Shown: positions 1-5,990 of the stretch, one piece after another
Layout of the letters: every line of letters begins with the position of its first letter
Position numbering within the stretch: the stretch's first letter is position 1
Origin: Halovivax sp.
GTDB lineage: Archaea > Halobacteriota > Halobacteria > Halobacteriales > Natrialbaceae
Assembly (NCBI GenBank): GCA_007135505.1
Contig: SLIS01000134.1
Span: forward strand, 1-8,870
DNA length: 8,870 nt
Reading direction: 5' to 3'
Notes under the pieces: model-generated
The model's database searches: none
What the model was told of the DNA's origin: nothing
The model's input: the letters and a program-made list of their open reading frames with translations, nothing else
Position numbers and translations under genes: made by a program

Positions 1-2
1 CC

Positions 3-659
3 TTCGTCCGGAGCCTTGCCGCCCGCGTCGTCGCTCCCGCCCTGGCCATGGCAGCCCTCCTGGCCTTCCAGGCGCCGGCCGCAGCTCAGGAGGCCGAGGC
101 GTTGACCTACGGGGAGCATCGAACGAGCGGGTACGTCTCCCGGCTCGGTGGGCTGGACCCCGGCGACGTGGTCGGGTTCTACGCGGGGCTCAGGCGCCCG
201 GACGGCGACCGCGCACACCGCTACCTGATCGGCTACGGTACGGTCGATGCGCTCGACGTCGTCTCGCCGGAGACGCCGCCGGACGAGCGCGAGCGCATCC
301 TGGAAAGACACGCTGACAACGCCCACGCGAAGCGCGCACACGGTGGAACGCTCTATCACCCCGACAAGGCCGTCGTCCTGATCGACGGGCGGAAACCGGG
401 CGGGTTGTTCGACCGCCACCCCATCCGACTCAGCGAGTATACCACCAGGCCCGGCAACCAGCGGCCCGGGTACTACCTCCGCTCGTCCATCGGGGAATCC
501 CTTCAGGTCGTCGCTGGCGGCGAGAGCATGACCTACAAGCCGGCCTACCGCTGTGAACTTTCGCGCGAGGAGTTCGTCTCACTCGTGGGCCGCCCGGGTG
601 ATCGCGTCGCTCCGCTGAACGAAGTAGAGGGCGGGTCCGTCTCCCGTCCTGGCGAGTGA
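3..659 (+). CDS. Nmad3-like protein, 5' end probably outside the window
   Basis: The frame is open from the window edge to the TGA at 657-659. The first ATG inside the window is at 48 (203 residues from there), but it has no TATA-like element about 27 nt upstream and the codons before it are also open, so the true start may lie outside. The core, from TYGEHRTSGYV through LDPGDVVGFYAGLR, YLIGYGTV, NAHAKR and KPAYRCELS, resembles what I remember of haloarchaeal Nmad3 (nucleotide modification associated domain 3) proteins. That family is only predicted to be tied to modified bases, and its activity is unknown to me. The part upstream of the core, about 35 residues, is rich in Ala, Val and Leu and ends in AAAQEAEA, like a signal peptide, which does not fit a nucleotide-acting protein. 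This part is either a diverged linker or a real difference. The gene is followed by a 349-bp gap and shows no sign of co-transcription. The reading frame is well supported, the family only moderately. Confidence 0.6.
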   Translation, partial: FVRSLAARVVAPALAMAALLAFQAPAAAQEAEALTYGEHRTSGYVSRLGGLDPGDVVGFYAGLRRPDGDRAHRYLIGYGTVDALDVVSPETPPDERERILERHADNAHAKRAHGGTLYHPDKAVVLIDGRKPGGLFDRHPIRLSEYTTRPGNQRPGYYLRSSIGESLQVVAGGESMTYKPAYRCELSREEFVSLVGRPGDRVAPLNEVEGGSVSRPGE

Positions 660-1008
660 CCGGGTCGCGACGCCGTCAGGTTCGGTCCGCTACGGTGCCA
701 GGGGCGGCGATCCGATCGAGCGGAGAACCATCGTCCCCGATACCGGCAACAATTTCCGGATATGGGCCGCCAGTACCGGCCGACTCGCGCGGTCGATCGC
801 TCCCGATCGGGGTCTCGACCCGGACTGCTAATACCTGCGTTCGGCGCTCCAGTCTATCGCCCCGATCGCGCATGGGGAGTGGTGCCAGTCGAACGCGCCC
901 GGAAACTACAGGAAAGGTTTGCCCCGGACTGGGACTCATTGTCCAAATTTGCCAGCTAGAGGGCTTGAAACCCGTGAATTTTAGTTTCTCCGGACGCCCC
1001 CATTCTGT
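660..1008. other. Intergenic region without a supported gene
   Basis: This stretch of about 350 bp separates the Nmad3-like gene from the lipoprotein gene. Short frames exist on both strands (for example 762-959 plus and 676-939 minus), but they lack the acidic composition of the neighbours and a well-placed TATA-like element. The right part, about 905-990, is clearly more AT-rich than the coding DNA. It contains a quasi-palindrome at 930-946 (TGGGAC, 5-nt spacer, GTCCAA; one mismatch) and the 8-bp palindrome CAAATTTG at 944-951, then the promoter of the lipoprotein gene. A TAATAC at about 828-833 could be another TATA element but has no convincing start codon at the right distance. Confidence 0.5.
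974..986 (+). promoter_or_regulatory. TATA-like promoter element of the lipoprotein gene
   Basis: The AT-rich run GAATTTTAG is centred near 980, about 29 nt before the ATG at 1009, in otherwise GC-rich DNA. This spacing is what a haloarchaeal leaderless promoter shows, with transcription starting at or next to the start codon. There is no Shine-Dalgarno sequence before the ATG, which agrees with a leaderless message. The purine-rich bases just upstream could serve as the TFB recognition element, but I cannot define it precisely. Confidence 0.55.
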
Positions 1009-2382
1009 ATGGGAACGAACCGAACCAGACGAGCGTTTCTCACGGGAACGACGACCGGCGCGCTCGTCCTCGCCGGGTGTACCGGTGGCGGCGACGACAC
1101 GGCCGTCGAATCGACGGACGACGCGAGTGGGGGAGACGACTCATCCAGCGGCGAACGGACCGTCCCGGCCCACGAGGTCTGGGCGCTCGATCAGGGGACG
1201 GACACGATTTACCTGTACGAACCCACCGACGAGGGGTACCTCGACGGAACGGATCCCTTCGCTCACTCCGCGACGATCGACCTGAACGAACGGCTCGACG
1301 ACGACGGGCCGATCGTCCCGCACATGATCGACTTCAGCAGCGACTACGCCTACGCGGCGATCGCCTGTACGGCGGGTGCCCGAACGCTGATCTTTCGCAC
1401 CGACGACCACGAACTCGTCGCGGCACTCGAGACCGGTGCAGGATCGCACTTCGCCGGCTTCGGGCCCGACGACGAGTACGTTCACGTCGACGCGATCGGC
1501 GAGGAGGCGATCGTCCGGGTCGACGTAGACCTCGACGACGAGTCCTTCGAGATCGTCGACGAATTGTCAATCCACGGCGACGAGACGGTCCAGGATGCCG
1601 GAATCGACGGCGGCGCACCAATCTGTCACCAGTACGCCCACGACGGGCGCTCGCTCCACACGCTCGGTCCGCACTACGACGACGGGGCCCTCGTTATCGT
1701 CGATCACGACACCTTCACCGTCGACCGGGCCTACGGCACCGACGCGCTCCCGACGAACTGCGGGACGGTCCCGCACCCGACGGACGAGCGGTTTTACCTC
1801 ACCGCCGGCCTGCCCTCGGATCCGGACGCGGGCGAGGACGGCGTCGGCGATTTCTACGTCTACGACACCGACTCGGACGAGGTCCTCGTCGACGGCGAAT
1901 CCACCCGCGGCGTCGACGCGCACGGCTTCTGGTTCACGCCGGACGGCGAGGAACTGTGGGTCCTCAACCGGGAGACAAACGACGGCGTCGTCGTCGATCC
2001 CGCGACTGACGACGTGATCGAGGAGATCGACGCCTTCGGCCCGGAAACCGCGTCGGACCCGACCGAACGCGACGCGCCGGACATCATGTGGGCCACGCCG
2101 GACGGTGCCTACATGCTCGTCACGCTTCGCGGTCCCGCCCCGCTGTCGGGCGATCCTCACGCCGCGACCGGCGTCACCCCCGGCTTCTCGGTCCTCGACA
2201 CCGAGACGAAGGAGATCGTCACGGTCGTCGAGCCGGACCCGATCGCGGCGTACGACGACGCCTCGATCGAAGCCGCACGGGAAGAGGACGACGACGCGCC
2301 ACCGATCCCCGACTTCCACGGGATCGGCGTCCGTCCGATCGACGACGTCGAGTCGACGATCGACACGTCACCGCCGTACTGA
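1009..2382 (+). CDS. Tat-exported lipoprotein, beta-propeller fold
   Basis: The 457-residue protein begins with a twin-arginine signal (R7 R8 A F L) and a short hydrophobic stretch ending in the lipobox LAGC, so C24 should be lipid-modified and the protein anchored on the outer face of the membrane. A Gly/Asp/Ser-rich linker follows to about residue 50. The rest, about 52-445, is a series of repeats of roughly 45-60 residues with patterns such as FGPDDEYVHV, FTPDGEELWVLN, DPATDDVIEEI and TPDGAYMLVTL, typical of seven-bladed YVTN/YncE-like propellers. Histidines recur near the start of most repeats (H105, H147, H207, H256, H305, H437). Besides C24 there are cysteines at 120, 206 and 251. An acidic insert lies near 415-432. 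It is probably monocistronic, with radB 101 bp downstream under its own promoter. A binding or scaffold role, possibly with a metal, is inference; no enzymatic activity can be assigned. Confidence 0.88.
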   Translation: MGTNRTRRAFLTGTTTGALVLAGCTGGGDDTAVESTDDASGGDDSSSGERTVPAHEVWALDQGTDTIYLYEPTDEGYLDGTDPFAHSATIDLNERLDDDGPIVPHMIDFSSDYAYAAIACTAGARTLIFRTDDHELVAALETGAGSHFAGFGPDDEYVHVDAIGEEAIVRVDVDLDDESFEIVDELSIHGDETVQDAGIDGGAPICHQYAHDGRSLHTLGPHYDDGALVIVDHDTFTVDRAYGTDALPTNCGTVPHPTDERFYLTAGLPSDPDAGEDGVGDFYVYDTDSDEVLVDGESTRGVDAHGFWFTPDGEELWVLNRETNDGVVVDPATDDVIEEIDAFGPETASDPTERDAPDIMWATPDGAYMLVTLRGPAPLSGDPHAATGVTPGFSVLDTETKEIVTVVEPDPIAAYDDASIEAAREEDDDAPPIPDFHGIGVRPIDDVESTIDTSPPY

Positions 2383-2383
2383 G

Positions 2384-2411
2384 CCGGTTCGACGACCGCT
2401 CGTGGGACCGG
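2384..2411 (+). terminator. Possible hairpin after the lipoprotein gene
   Basis: An inverted repeat (CCGGT near 2385 and ACCGG near 2407, with a loop of about 17 nt) follows the stop codon directly. It lacks an adjacent T-run. The T-run at 2455-2459 lies about 45 nt further on and could act as the archaeal-type termination signal while also serving as the radB TATA element. This is a weak call. Confidence 0.2.
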
Positions 2412-2452
2412 CGGAGACGATCGGGTCCGACTCCCAGAACGGTGTTCCGGGG

Positions 2453-2460
2453 CCTTTTTG
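2453..2460 (+). promoter_or_regulatory. TATA-like promoter element of radB
   Basis: CCTTTTTG is centred near 2457, 27 nt before the GTG start codon at 2484. The spacing supports leaderless transcription of radB beginning at the GTG and helps to choose that start over the out-of-frame ATG at 2474. The T-run may also help end transcription of the lipoprotein gene. Confidence 0.5.
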
Positions 2461-2483
2461 CCACCTCCCTCTAATGAGCACTC

Positions 2484-3203
2484 GTGAACGGGGAGGCGAT
2501 ATCGACGGGGTGTTCACCGGTCGACGAGCTACTCGGTGGCGGGTTCGAGCGGGGAACCGTCACCCAATTGTACGGGCCGCCCGCGGCCGGGAAGACGAAT
2601 CTCGCGCTCTCGGGGGCAGTCGAGGTGGCGGCGACCGGCGGTACGGCCGTCTACATCGACACGGAGGGCCTCTCGGTCGACCGCTTCGAACAGTTACTCG
2701 CCGCCCGGGTCGAGGGCGACGCCGACGACCTGGCGAACGCGGAGTCGATCGCGGCCCAGATCGTCATCGAGGAGGCCCTCGACTTCGAGGAGCAGGCCGA
2801 GGCCGTCCGCGACGTCGAGGAGTTCGCCGACCGGGCCGAGCTGATCGTCCTCGACAGCGCGACCGGTTTCTACCGCCTCGAGCGCGGCGGCGACGAACAC
2901 GCCGGCGACGCGCTCCGACAGGTCACCCGCCAGATCACGCACCTCCTCTCGCTCGCTCGCAAGTACGATCTCGCCGTCGTCGTCACCAATCAGGTGTTCG
3001 CCGATCCGGACTCGGACCGGACCCGGGCGCTCGGCGGCAACACGCTCGAACACTGGACCGGGACGATCGTTCGAATCGACCGATTCCGCGGCGGGAACCG
3101 CCGAGCGACCCTCGAGAAGCACCGCGCCAAACCGGCCGGCGACTCCGTCCAGTTCCAGATCACTGCCGAGGGCGTGCAGGGCAGTGACGCGACGTATCAG
3201 TGA
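2484..3203 (+). CDS. radB: DNA repair and recombination protein RadB
   Basis: RadB is an archaeal RadA/Rad51 paralog, thought to help load or regulate RadA in homologous recombination; it is a cytoplasmic single-domain RecA-fold ATPase. The 239-residue product has the expected length for RadB and lacks the N-terminal helix-hairpin-helix domain of RadA. It begins with STGCSPVDELLGGGFERG, followed by Walker A GPPAAGKT (31-38), Walker B LIVLD (120-124), the strand VVVTNQVF (166-172), LGGNTLEHW (183-191) and a basic C-terminal segment with LEKHRAKP (210-217). The start is GTG at 2484, chosen because homology begins there and because a TATA-like element lies 27 nt upstream. The gene is convergent with the CBS-domain gene, with 51 bp between stop codons, and looks monocistronic. 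Nothing appears degenerate. Confidence 0.95.
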   Translation: MNGEAISTGCSPVDELLGGGFERGTVTQLYGPPAAGKTNLALSGAVEVAATGGTAVYIDTEGLSVDRFEQLLAARVEGDADDLANAESIAAQIVIEEALDFEEQAEAVRDVEEFADRAELIVLDSATGFYRLERGGDEHAGDALRQVTRQITHLLSLARKYDLAVVVTNQVFADPDSDRTRALGGNTLEHWTGTIVRIDRFRGGNRRATLEKHRAKPAGDSVQFQITAEGVQGSDATYQ

Positions 3204-3254
3204 ACCGCGTCGGTCGCCGGATTTCGACGGCCGGTCGCTTCCAGTTCGCCCGGC

Positions 3255-4412
3255 CTACAGCTCGTTCAGTTTGCGAAGGAGCTGACCGCGGTACTCCTCG
3301 TCGCTCTGGATGCCTTTCAGTTCGAGGACGTTGCGCTCTAGCTTGTCGAGTGCGACGCGGAACGCACTCTCCGCACCGTAGCCCTCGCCGGAGCCGGCGA
3401 CCTGTCCCTTGTTGGTCCGCAGGCGGATCTGACAGCGGATCAGGGGTTGGCCGCGGAGTTTCTCCTTGTGCTCGTGAAACCGGACGTGGGCGTGGTGGAC
3501 CTGCATCTTCGCGTACTTGTCGGCGACCGTCTCGATGCTGGTGACGATGTCGGCCCGACTCAGCGTGTCCAGCTGCGAGACGTTCGTGATCTGGACGTCC
3601 ATCTGCTCCCGTTCGGTGTAGGTCAGCGCCCGGAGGATGTCCGTCTTGGTGATCACGCCCACGACCGTGCGGTCGTCGCCTTCGGGCGTGACGGCCAGCC
3701 CGGCGTAGTCGAACTCGAGCATCGTTTCGACGGTCTCGCGGACGCTCGTTCCCGGCGTCGTCGTCTCCACCGGACTGTTCATGATGTCGTAGACGGGCAC
3801 GTCGAGCATCCGTTCGTTGTCCCCGACCCGATCACCGTGGGTCATCCGCTCGTTCTCGCGGATGACGAAGTCCGCGATGTCGTACGTGGTGACCATGCCG
3901 GTCAGATAGCCGTTCTCGTTCAGGACCGGCAGCCTGGAGATGCCGTGCTCTCGGAGGTGGTTGATCGCTTTGCCGATGCCGTCGTCCTCGTTGATGGTGA
4001 TCGGCTCCGCCGTGAAGACGTCGGCGACGTCGATCGCGTCCAGGTTGTCGATGACGGCCTCGAGGATCGCGTCGTCGGTGATGGCTCCCCAGAGGTCGCC
4101 GTTCTCGAAGACGGGCGCGATCTTTGCGTTCCCCTCGATGAGGATGCGGGCGGTCTCGCGCACGTCCTCGTCCCGGTCGACCGTGGGTGCCGGCGCCGAT
4201 CGGCTGGGCTTGATCAACGCGGCGACCTTCGCGTCGTCCTCGACGTGACTCTGGAGTACCTCGCGTTCACTGATGACGCCCTCGTACTCACCGTCGTCGG
4301 TGACGATGATTCCTTTGGGGTTGCCGTTTTCGAACGACGAGCGAACCTTCCCCATTCGCGTCCCGACGTCCACTTCGAGGTACTCTGGAGTCGCGATATC
4401 AGCAATATTCAT
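3255..4412 (-). CDS. Four-CBS-domain protein with C-terminal HPF-like domain
   Basis: The product is 385 residues from the ATG at 4412. It has four CBS motifs at about 1-66 (MNIADIATPEYLEVD to GVISEREVL), 70-128 (GNAKIAPVFENGDLWGAITDDAIL), 129-185 (ISRLPVLNENGYLTGMVTTYDIADF) and 205-264 (AGLAVTPEGDDRTVVGVITKTDIL), so probably two Bateman modules. CBS pairs usually bind adenine nucleotides. The C-terminal part, about 270-365, is different: it starts with a central helix (RADIVTSIETVADKY), is followed by His- and Arg-rich strands (VHHAHVRFHEHKEKL, LIRCQIRLRTNKG) and a last helix (ESAFRVALDKLERNVL). This order and character resemble HPF/RaiA ribosome hibernation factors, which suggests ribosome binding under adenylate control, an inference. 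The frame extends upstream to ATGs at 4451 and 4541. I chose 4412 because the CBS fold begins there and a TATA-like GAATAC lies about 31 nt upstream on the minus strand. It is divergent from the cyclase-domain gene. Confidence 0.88.
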   Translation of the reverse strand: MNIADIATPEYLEVDVGTRMGKVRSSFENGNPKGIIVTDDGEYEGVISEREVLQSHVEDDAKVAALIKPSRSAPAPTVDRDEDVRETARILIEGNAKIAPVFENGDLWGAITDDAILEAVIDNLDAIDVADVFTAEPITINEDDGIGKAINHLREHGISRLPVLNENGYLTGMVTTYDIADFVIRENERMTHGDRVGDNERMLDVPVYDIMNSPVETTTPGTSVRETVETMLEFDYAGLAVTPEGDDRTVVGVITKTDILRALTYTEREQMDVQITNVSQLDTLSRADIVTSIETVADKYAKMQVHHAHVRFHEHKEKLRGQPLIRCQIRLRTNKGQVAGSGEGYGAESAFRVALDKLERNVLELKGIQSDEEYRGQLLRKLNEL

Positions 4413-4439
4413 CGGTCCATTCGACACTTCTTTCCCGAC

Positions 4440-4448
4440 CGTATTCAA
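4440..4448 (-). promoter_or_regulatory. TATA-like promoter element of the CBS-domain gene
   Basis: On the minus strand TTGAATAC is centred near 4443, about 31 nt upstream of the ATG at 4412. Transcription would begin at or a few bases before the start codon. It is weaker than the other promoter candidates. If the ATG at 4451 were used instead, this element would lie inside the coding region. Confidence 0.35.
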
Positions 4449-4519
4449 CATGTTGCCCGTGTGGAGTGGTATCTGGGAACACGGCACCGAGCTGCCCCGG
4501 TTACGAGCCGTGACTCCGT

Positions 4520-4653
4520 CGTCGGGAGCCGCTCCGGGCAATTGGTCTTCGGCGACGGGAACCGCTCCGTGCGATCGGTCCGCGACGACGGGAACCGCTT
4601 CGATGCAATCGATCCGTGACGACGGGAACCGCTGCTCCGACCGTCTTCGGCGT
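4520..4653 (+). repeat. Four-unit direct repeat, period 33-34 bp
   Basis: The 14-bp core CGACGGGAACCGCT occurs exactly at 4553-4566, 4586-4599 and 4620-4633, and with two changes (CGTCGGGAGCCGCT) at 4520-4533, giving spacings of 33, 33 and 34 bp. The flanking part of each unit is also similar, with GCAATTGGTC, GCGATCGGTCC and GCAATCGATCC in the first three units; the fourth unit diverges after the core. The array occupies the divergent intergenic region between the CBS-domain gene and the cyclase-domain gene. The spacing of about three helical turns would place each copy on nearly the same face of the DNA, which fits a multi-site operator, but slippage-derived noncoding repeats are equally possible. 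Confidence 0.85.
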
Positions 4654-4662
4654 CGGGTGTCA

Positions 4663-4670
4663 GTACTATC
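4663..4670 (+). promoter_or_regulatory. TATA-like promoter element of the cyclase-domain gene
   Basis: GTACTATC is centred near 4667, 27 nt before the ATG at 4694, and directly follows the 33-34 bp repeat array. The position supports the ATG at 4694 as start codon and a leaderless transcript. Confidence 0.5.
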
Positions 4671-4693
4671 CGCTCGGCCATCGAACGTCGGCT

Positions 4694-5008
4694 ATGGTTC
4701 CGGACATCGGTGTATTCGGCCGCTACACGTACCTCGCGACGGAAGTGTTCTGGGGCGCGATCGCGTTCGGCCTGCTGCGACGCGCGGGTGCGCTCGGACG
4801 GGCGGCCGTCACGATCGTCGTGCTGTACCCGATCGCGTACGTCTGGGACCGGTACACGCTCGCCGTCGGCGTCTTCAGCATCGAACTGCGAACGGGTGTC
4901 GACCTCGCGGGCATTCCGATCGAGGAGCACCTGTTCATGGCCGTCGTGCCGGGACTGGTCATCGGCGTCCACGAGACGCTCGTCGATCGCGGCCGTCACG
5001 GTCGCTGA
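4694..5008 (+). CDS. Single lycopene cyclase (CrtYc/CrtYd-type) domain protein
   Basis: The 104-residue protein is small and hydrophobic, with three likely membrane segments at about 12-28 (YLATEVFWGAIAFGLL), 37-60 (RAAVTIVVLYPIAYVWDRYTLAVG) and 78-95 (EHLFMAVVPGLVIGVHET). It carries the hallmarks of the heterodimeric/fused lycopene cyclase family: an N-terminal YL, a conserved Asp and aromatic residues in the second segment (WDRY, 51-54), and IPIEEHLF (74-81), the Pro-x-Glu-Glu motif of the active site. Lycopene beta-cyclase, normally a CrtYc-CrtYd fusion of roughly twice this length in haloarchaea, closes the rings of beta-carotene on the way to retinal. Here only one unit is encoded, so it may form a homodimer, pair with a separate partner, or act on another isoprenoid. 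A GTG at 4616 would add 26 residues, but it lies in the repeat array and upstream of the TATA-like element; I therefore chose the ATG at 4694. No other carotenoid gene is in the window. Confidence 0.75.
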   Translation: MVPDIGVFGRYTYLATEVFWGAIAFGLLRRAGALGRAAVTIVVLYPIAYVWDRYTLAVGVFSIELRTGVDLAGIPIEEHLFMAVVPGLVIGVHETLVDRGRHGR

Positions 5009-5096
5009 AGTGAGTCACTACCGGTCGAGAATCCGGCGCCCAACGCCGCAGAAGGCCCGAGTTACGCGTCGTAGGCGGGGATGAGAACCCACAGGT

Positions 5097-5104
5097 CAAT
5101 ATAG
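5097..5104 (+). promoter_or_regulatory. TATA-like promoter element of the CAP-domain gene
   Basis: CAATATAG at 5097-5104 is the clearest TATA-like element of the window. Its centre is about 27 nt before the ATG at 5128 but only about 15 nt before the ATG at 5116. A leaderless transcript would therefore start at 5128, which decides the start of the downstream gene. Confidence 0.55.
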
Positions 5105-5127
5105 CCCCGTCCGGTATGGCGGGACAG

Positions 5128-5847
5128 ATGGCCCCGTCGAGACCGGACTCGAATCCCGACCGAGCGCAGTCGTCCGAGCGCGGACTCCTCGGCGTGTTCC
5201 GGGCACTCCTCGTCTTCGCGCTCGTCGTCGTCATGGCCGCCGGGATGGTCCTGTTCGTCCCCGACCTCGTCGACGAGGTGATTTACGAACAGACGCCGAT
5301 CGAGACGGAGACGCCGCCGGCTGCCGGCGATCGGGACCCGGCGGTCAGACACGCCGAGGATCCGGGTAACACGACCTACGAGGGCGACGCCCGCGTGCCG
5401 AGCGACCACGTGGAGGACTTCATCCATCACGAGGTCAACGAGATCAGGGCCGAGCACGGTCTCGACCCGATCGTCTGGGACGCGACGATCGCATCCGTCT
5501 CCAGGGCCCACAGCGCCGACATGGCTCAGCGCGAGTACTTCGCTCACGAGAATCCCGACGGCGAGTCGCCATACGACCGGTTCCAGACGACCGGGGACTA
5601 CTGCGAACGGTACGGCGAGAACATCGCCCAGAGCTGGGTGGATCGCAACGTCCAGTCCGCGGACGGCGACGTCGATCGGTACGCGACGGCCCAGGAGGTC
5701 GCGAGCGGCCTCGTCGAGCAGTGGATGAACTCGCCGCCACACCGCGAAGCGATCCTCACCGAGGAGTGGGATCGCGGCGGTGTCGGCGTCTACATCACGG
5801 ACGAGGGCAAGGTATTCGCCACGCACAACTTCTGTACCGAGCGGTGA
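5128..5847 (+). CDS. Membrane-anchored CAP/SCP-domain protein
   Basis: From the ATG at 5128 the product has 239 residues. The ATG at 5116 is in frame but lies too close to the TATA-like element. A hydrophobic segment at about 20-45 (LLGVFRALLVFALVVVMAAGMVLF) follows a short hydrophilic N-terminus and looks like an uncleaved signal anchor. A Pro/Glu/Asp/Thr-rich linker reaches to about residue 90. The CAP domain (about 93-239) begins FIHHEVNEIRAEHGLDPIVWD and shows the family motifs: H127 in RAHSADMA, FAHENPDG (137-144), GENIAQSW (163-170), HREAIL (205-210) and THNFC (232-236). H127, H205 and E164 are candidates for the conserved surface cleft. C159 and C236 may form a disulfide, as expected outside the cell. 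Archaeal and bacterial CAP proteins of this kind have no established enzymatic role that I can name; lipid or cell-wall contact has been suggested for the superfamily. It stands alone, 119 bp after the cyclase-domain gene. Confidence 0.9.
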   Translation: MAPSRPDSNPDRAQSSERGLLGVFRALLVFALVVVMAAGMVLFVPDLVDEVIYEQTPIETETPPAAGDRDPAVRHAEDPGNTTYEGDARVPSDHVEDFIHHEVNEIRAEHGLDPIVWDATIASVSRAHSADMAQREYFAHENPDGESPYDRFQTTGDYCERYGENIAQSWVDRNVQSADGDVDRYATAQEVASGLVEQWMNSPPHREAILTEEWDRGGVGVYITDEGKVFATHNFCTER

Positions 5848-5990
5848 CGGGACGGCTGTACGCCGGAGATCGGTCCCGGTCACCACCGATCCCGAGTCCA
5901 GCCACGGGACCGAGTGTCGTCACGTCCTGCTGACCCTCGCTCCCTGCAATGGCCGCCCACACTCATCACGGTGGCTCCCGTAGTGACGGT

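Noticed and set aside
676..939. Minus-strand frame of 87 codons in the same gap.
   Set aside because: The composition is Arg/Pro-rich without haloarchaeal acidity, there is no recognisable motif and no well-placed promoter on the minus strand.
762..959. Short plus-strand frame (65 codons) in the gap before the lipoprotein gene; its 3' part VPVERARKLQERFAPDWDSLSKFAS looks protein-like.
   Set aside because: Codon use (CTA, AGG, TTT, TCA, TTG) is unlike the neighbours, the product is basic rather than acidic, and no TATA-like element sits about 27 nt before any candidate start.
1567..2319. Long minus-strand frame opposite the lipoprotein gene (250 codons).
   Set aside because: It is the usual antisense shadow of a high-GC gene: Val/Arg/Asp-rich low-complexity product with no motif, fully inside a well-supported gene.
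4413..4541. N-terminal extension of the CBS-domain protein from the ATGs at 4541 or 4451.
   Set aside because: The added residues have no CBS features, are not acidic, reach into the repeat array and cross the presumed promoter. The ATG at 4451 remains a minor alternative.
3447..4619. Plus-strand frame of 390 codons opposite the CBS-domain gene.
   Set aside because: It is an antisense shadow of the CBS gene; the CBS reading on the minus strand has clear domain motifs.
4520..4653. The 33-34 bp repeats as a CRISPR array.
   Set aside because: The similarity runs through most of each unit instead of alternating with unrelated spacers, there are only four units, and no cas gene is nearby.
5009..5019. 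Perfect 11-bp palindrome AGTGAGTCACT just after the cyclase-domain stop codon.
   Set aside because: It is short enough to occur by chance, lies far from the TATA-like element of the next gene, and has no T-run to act as a terminator.
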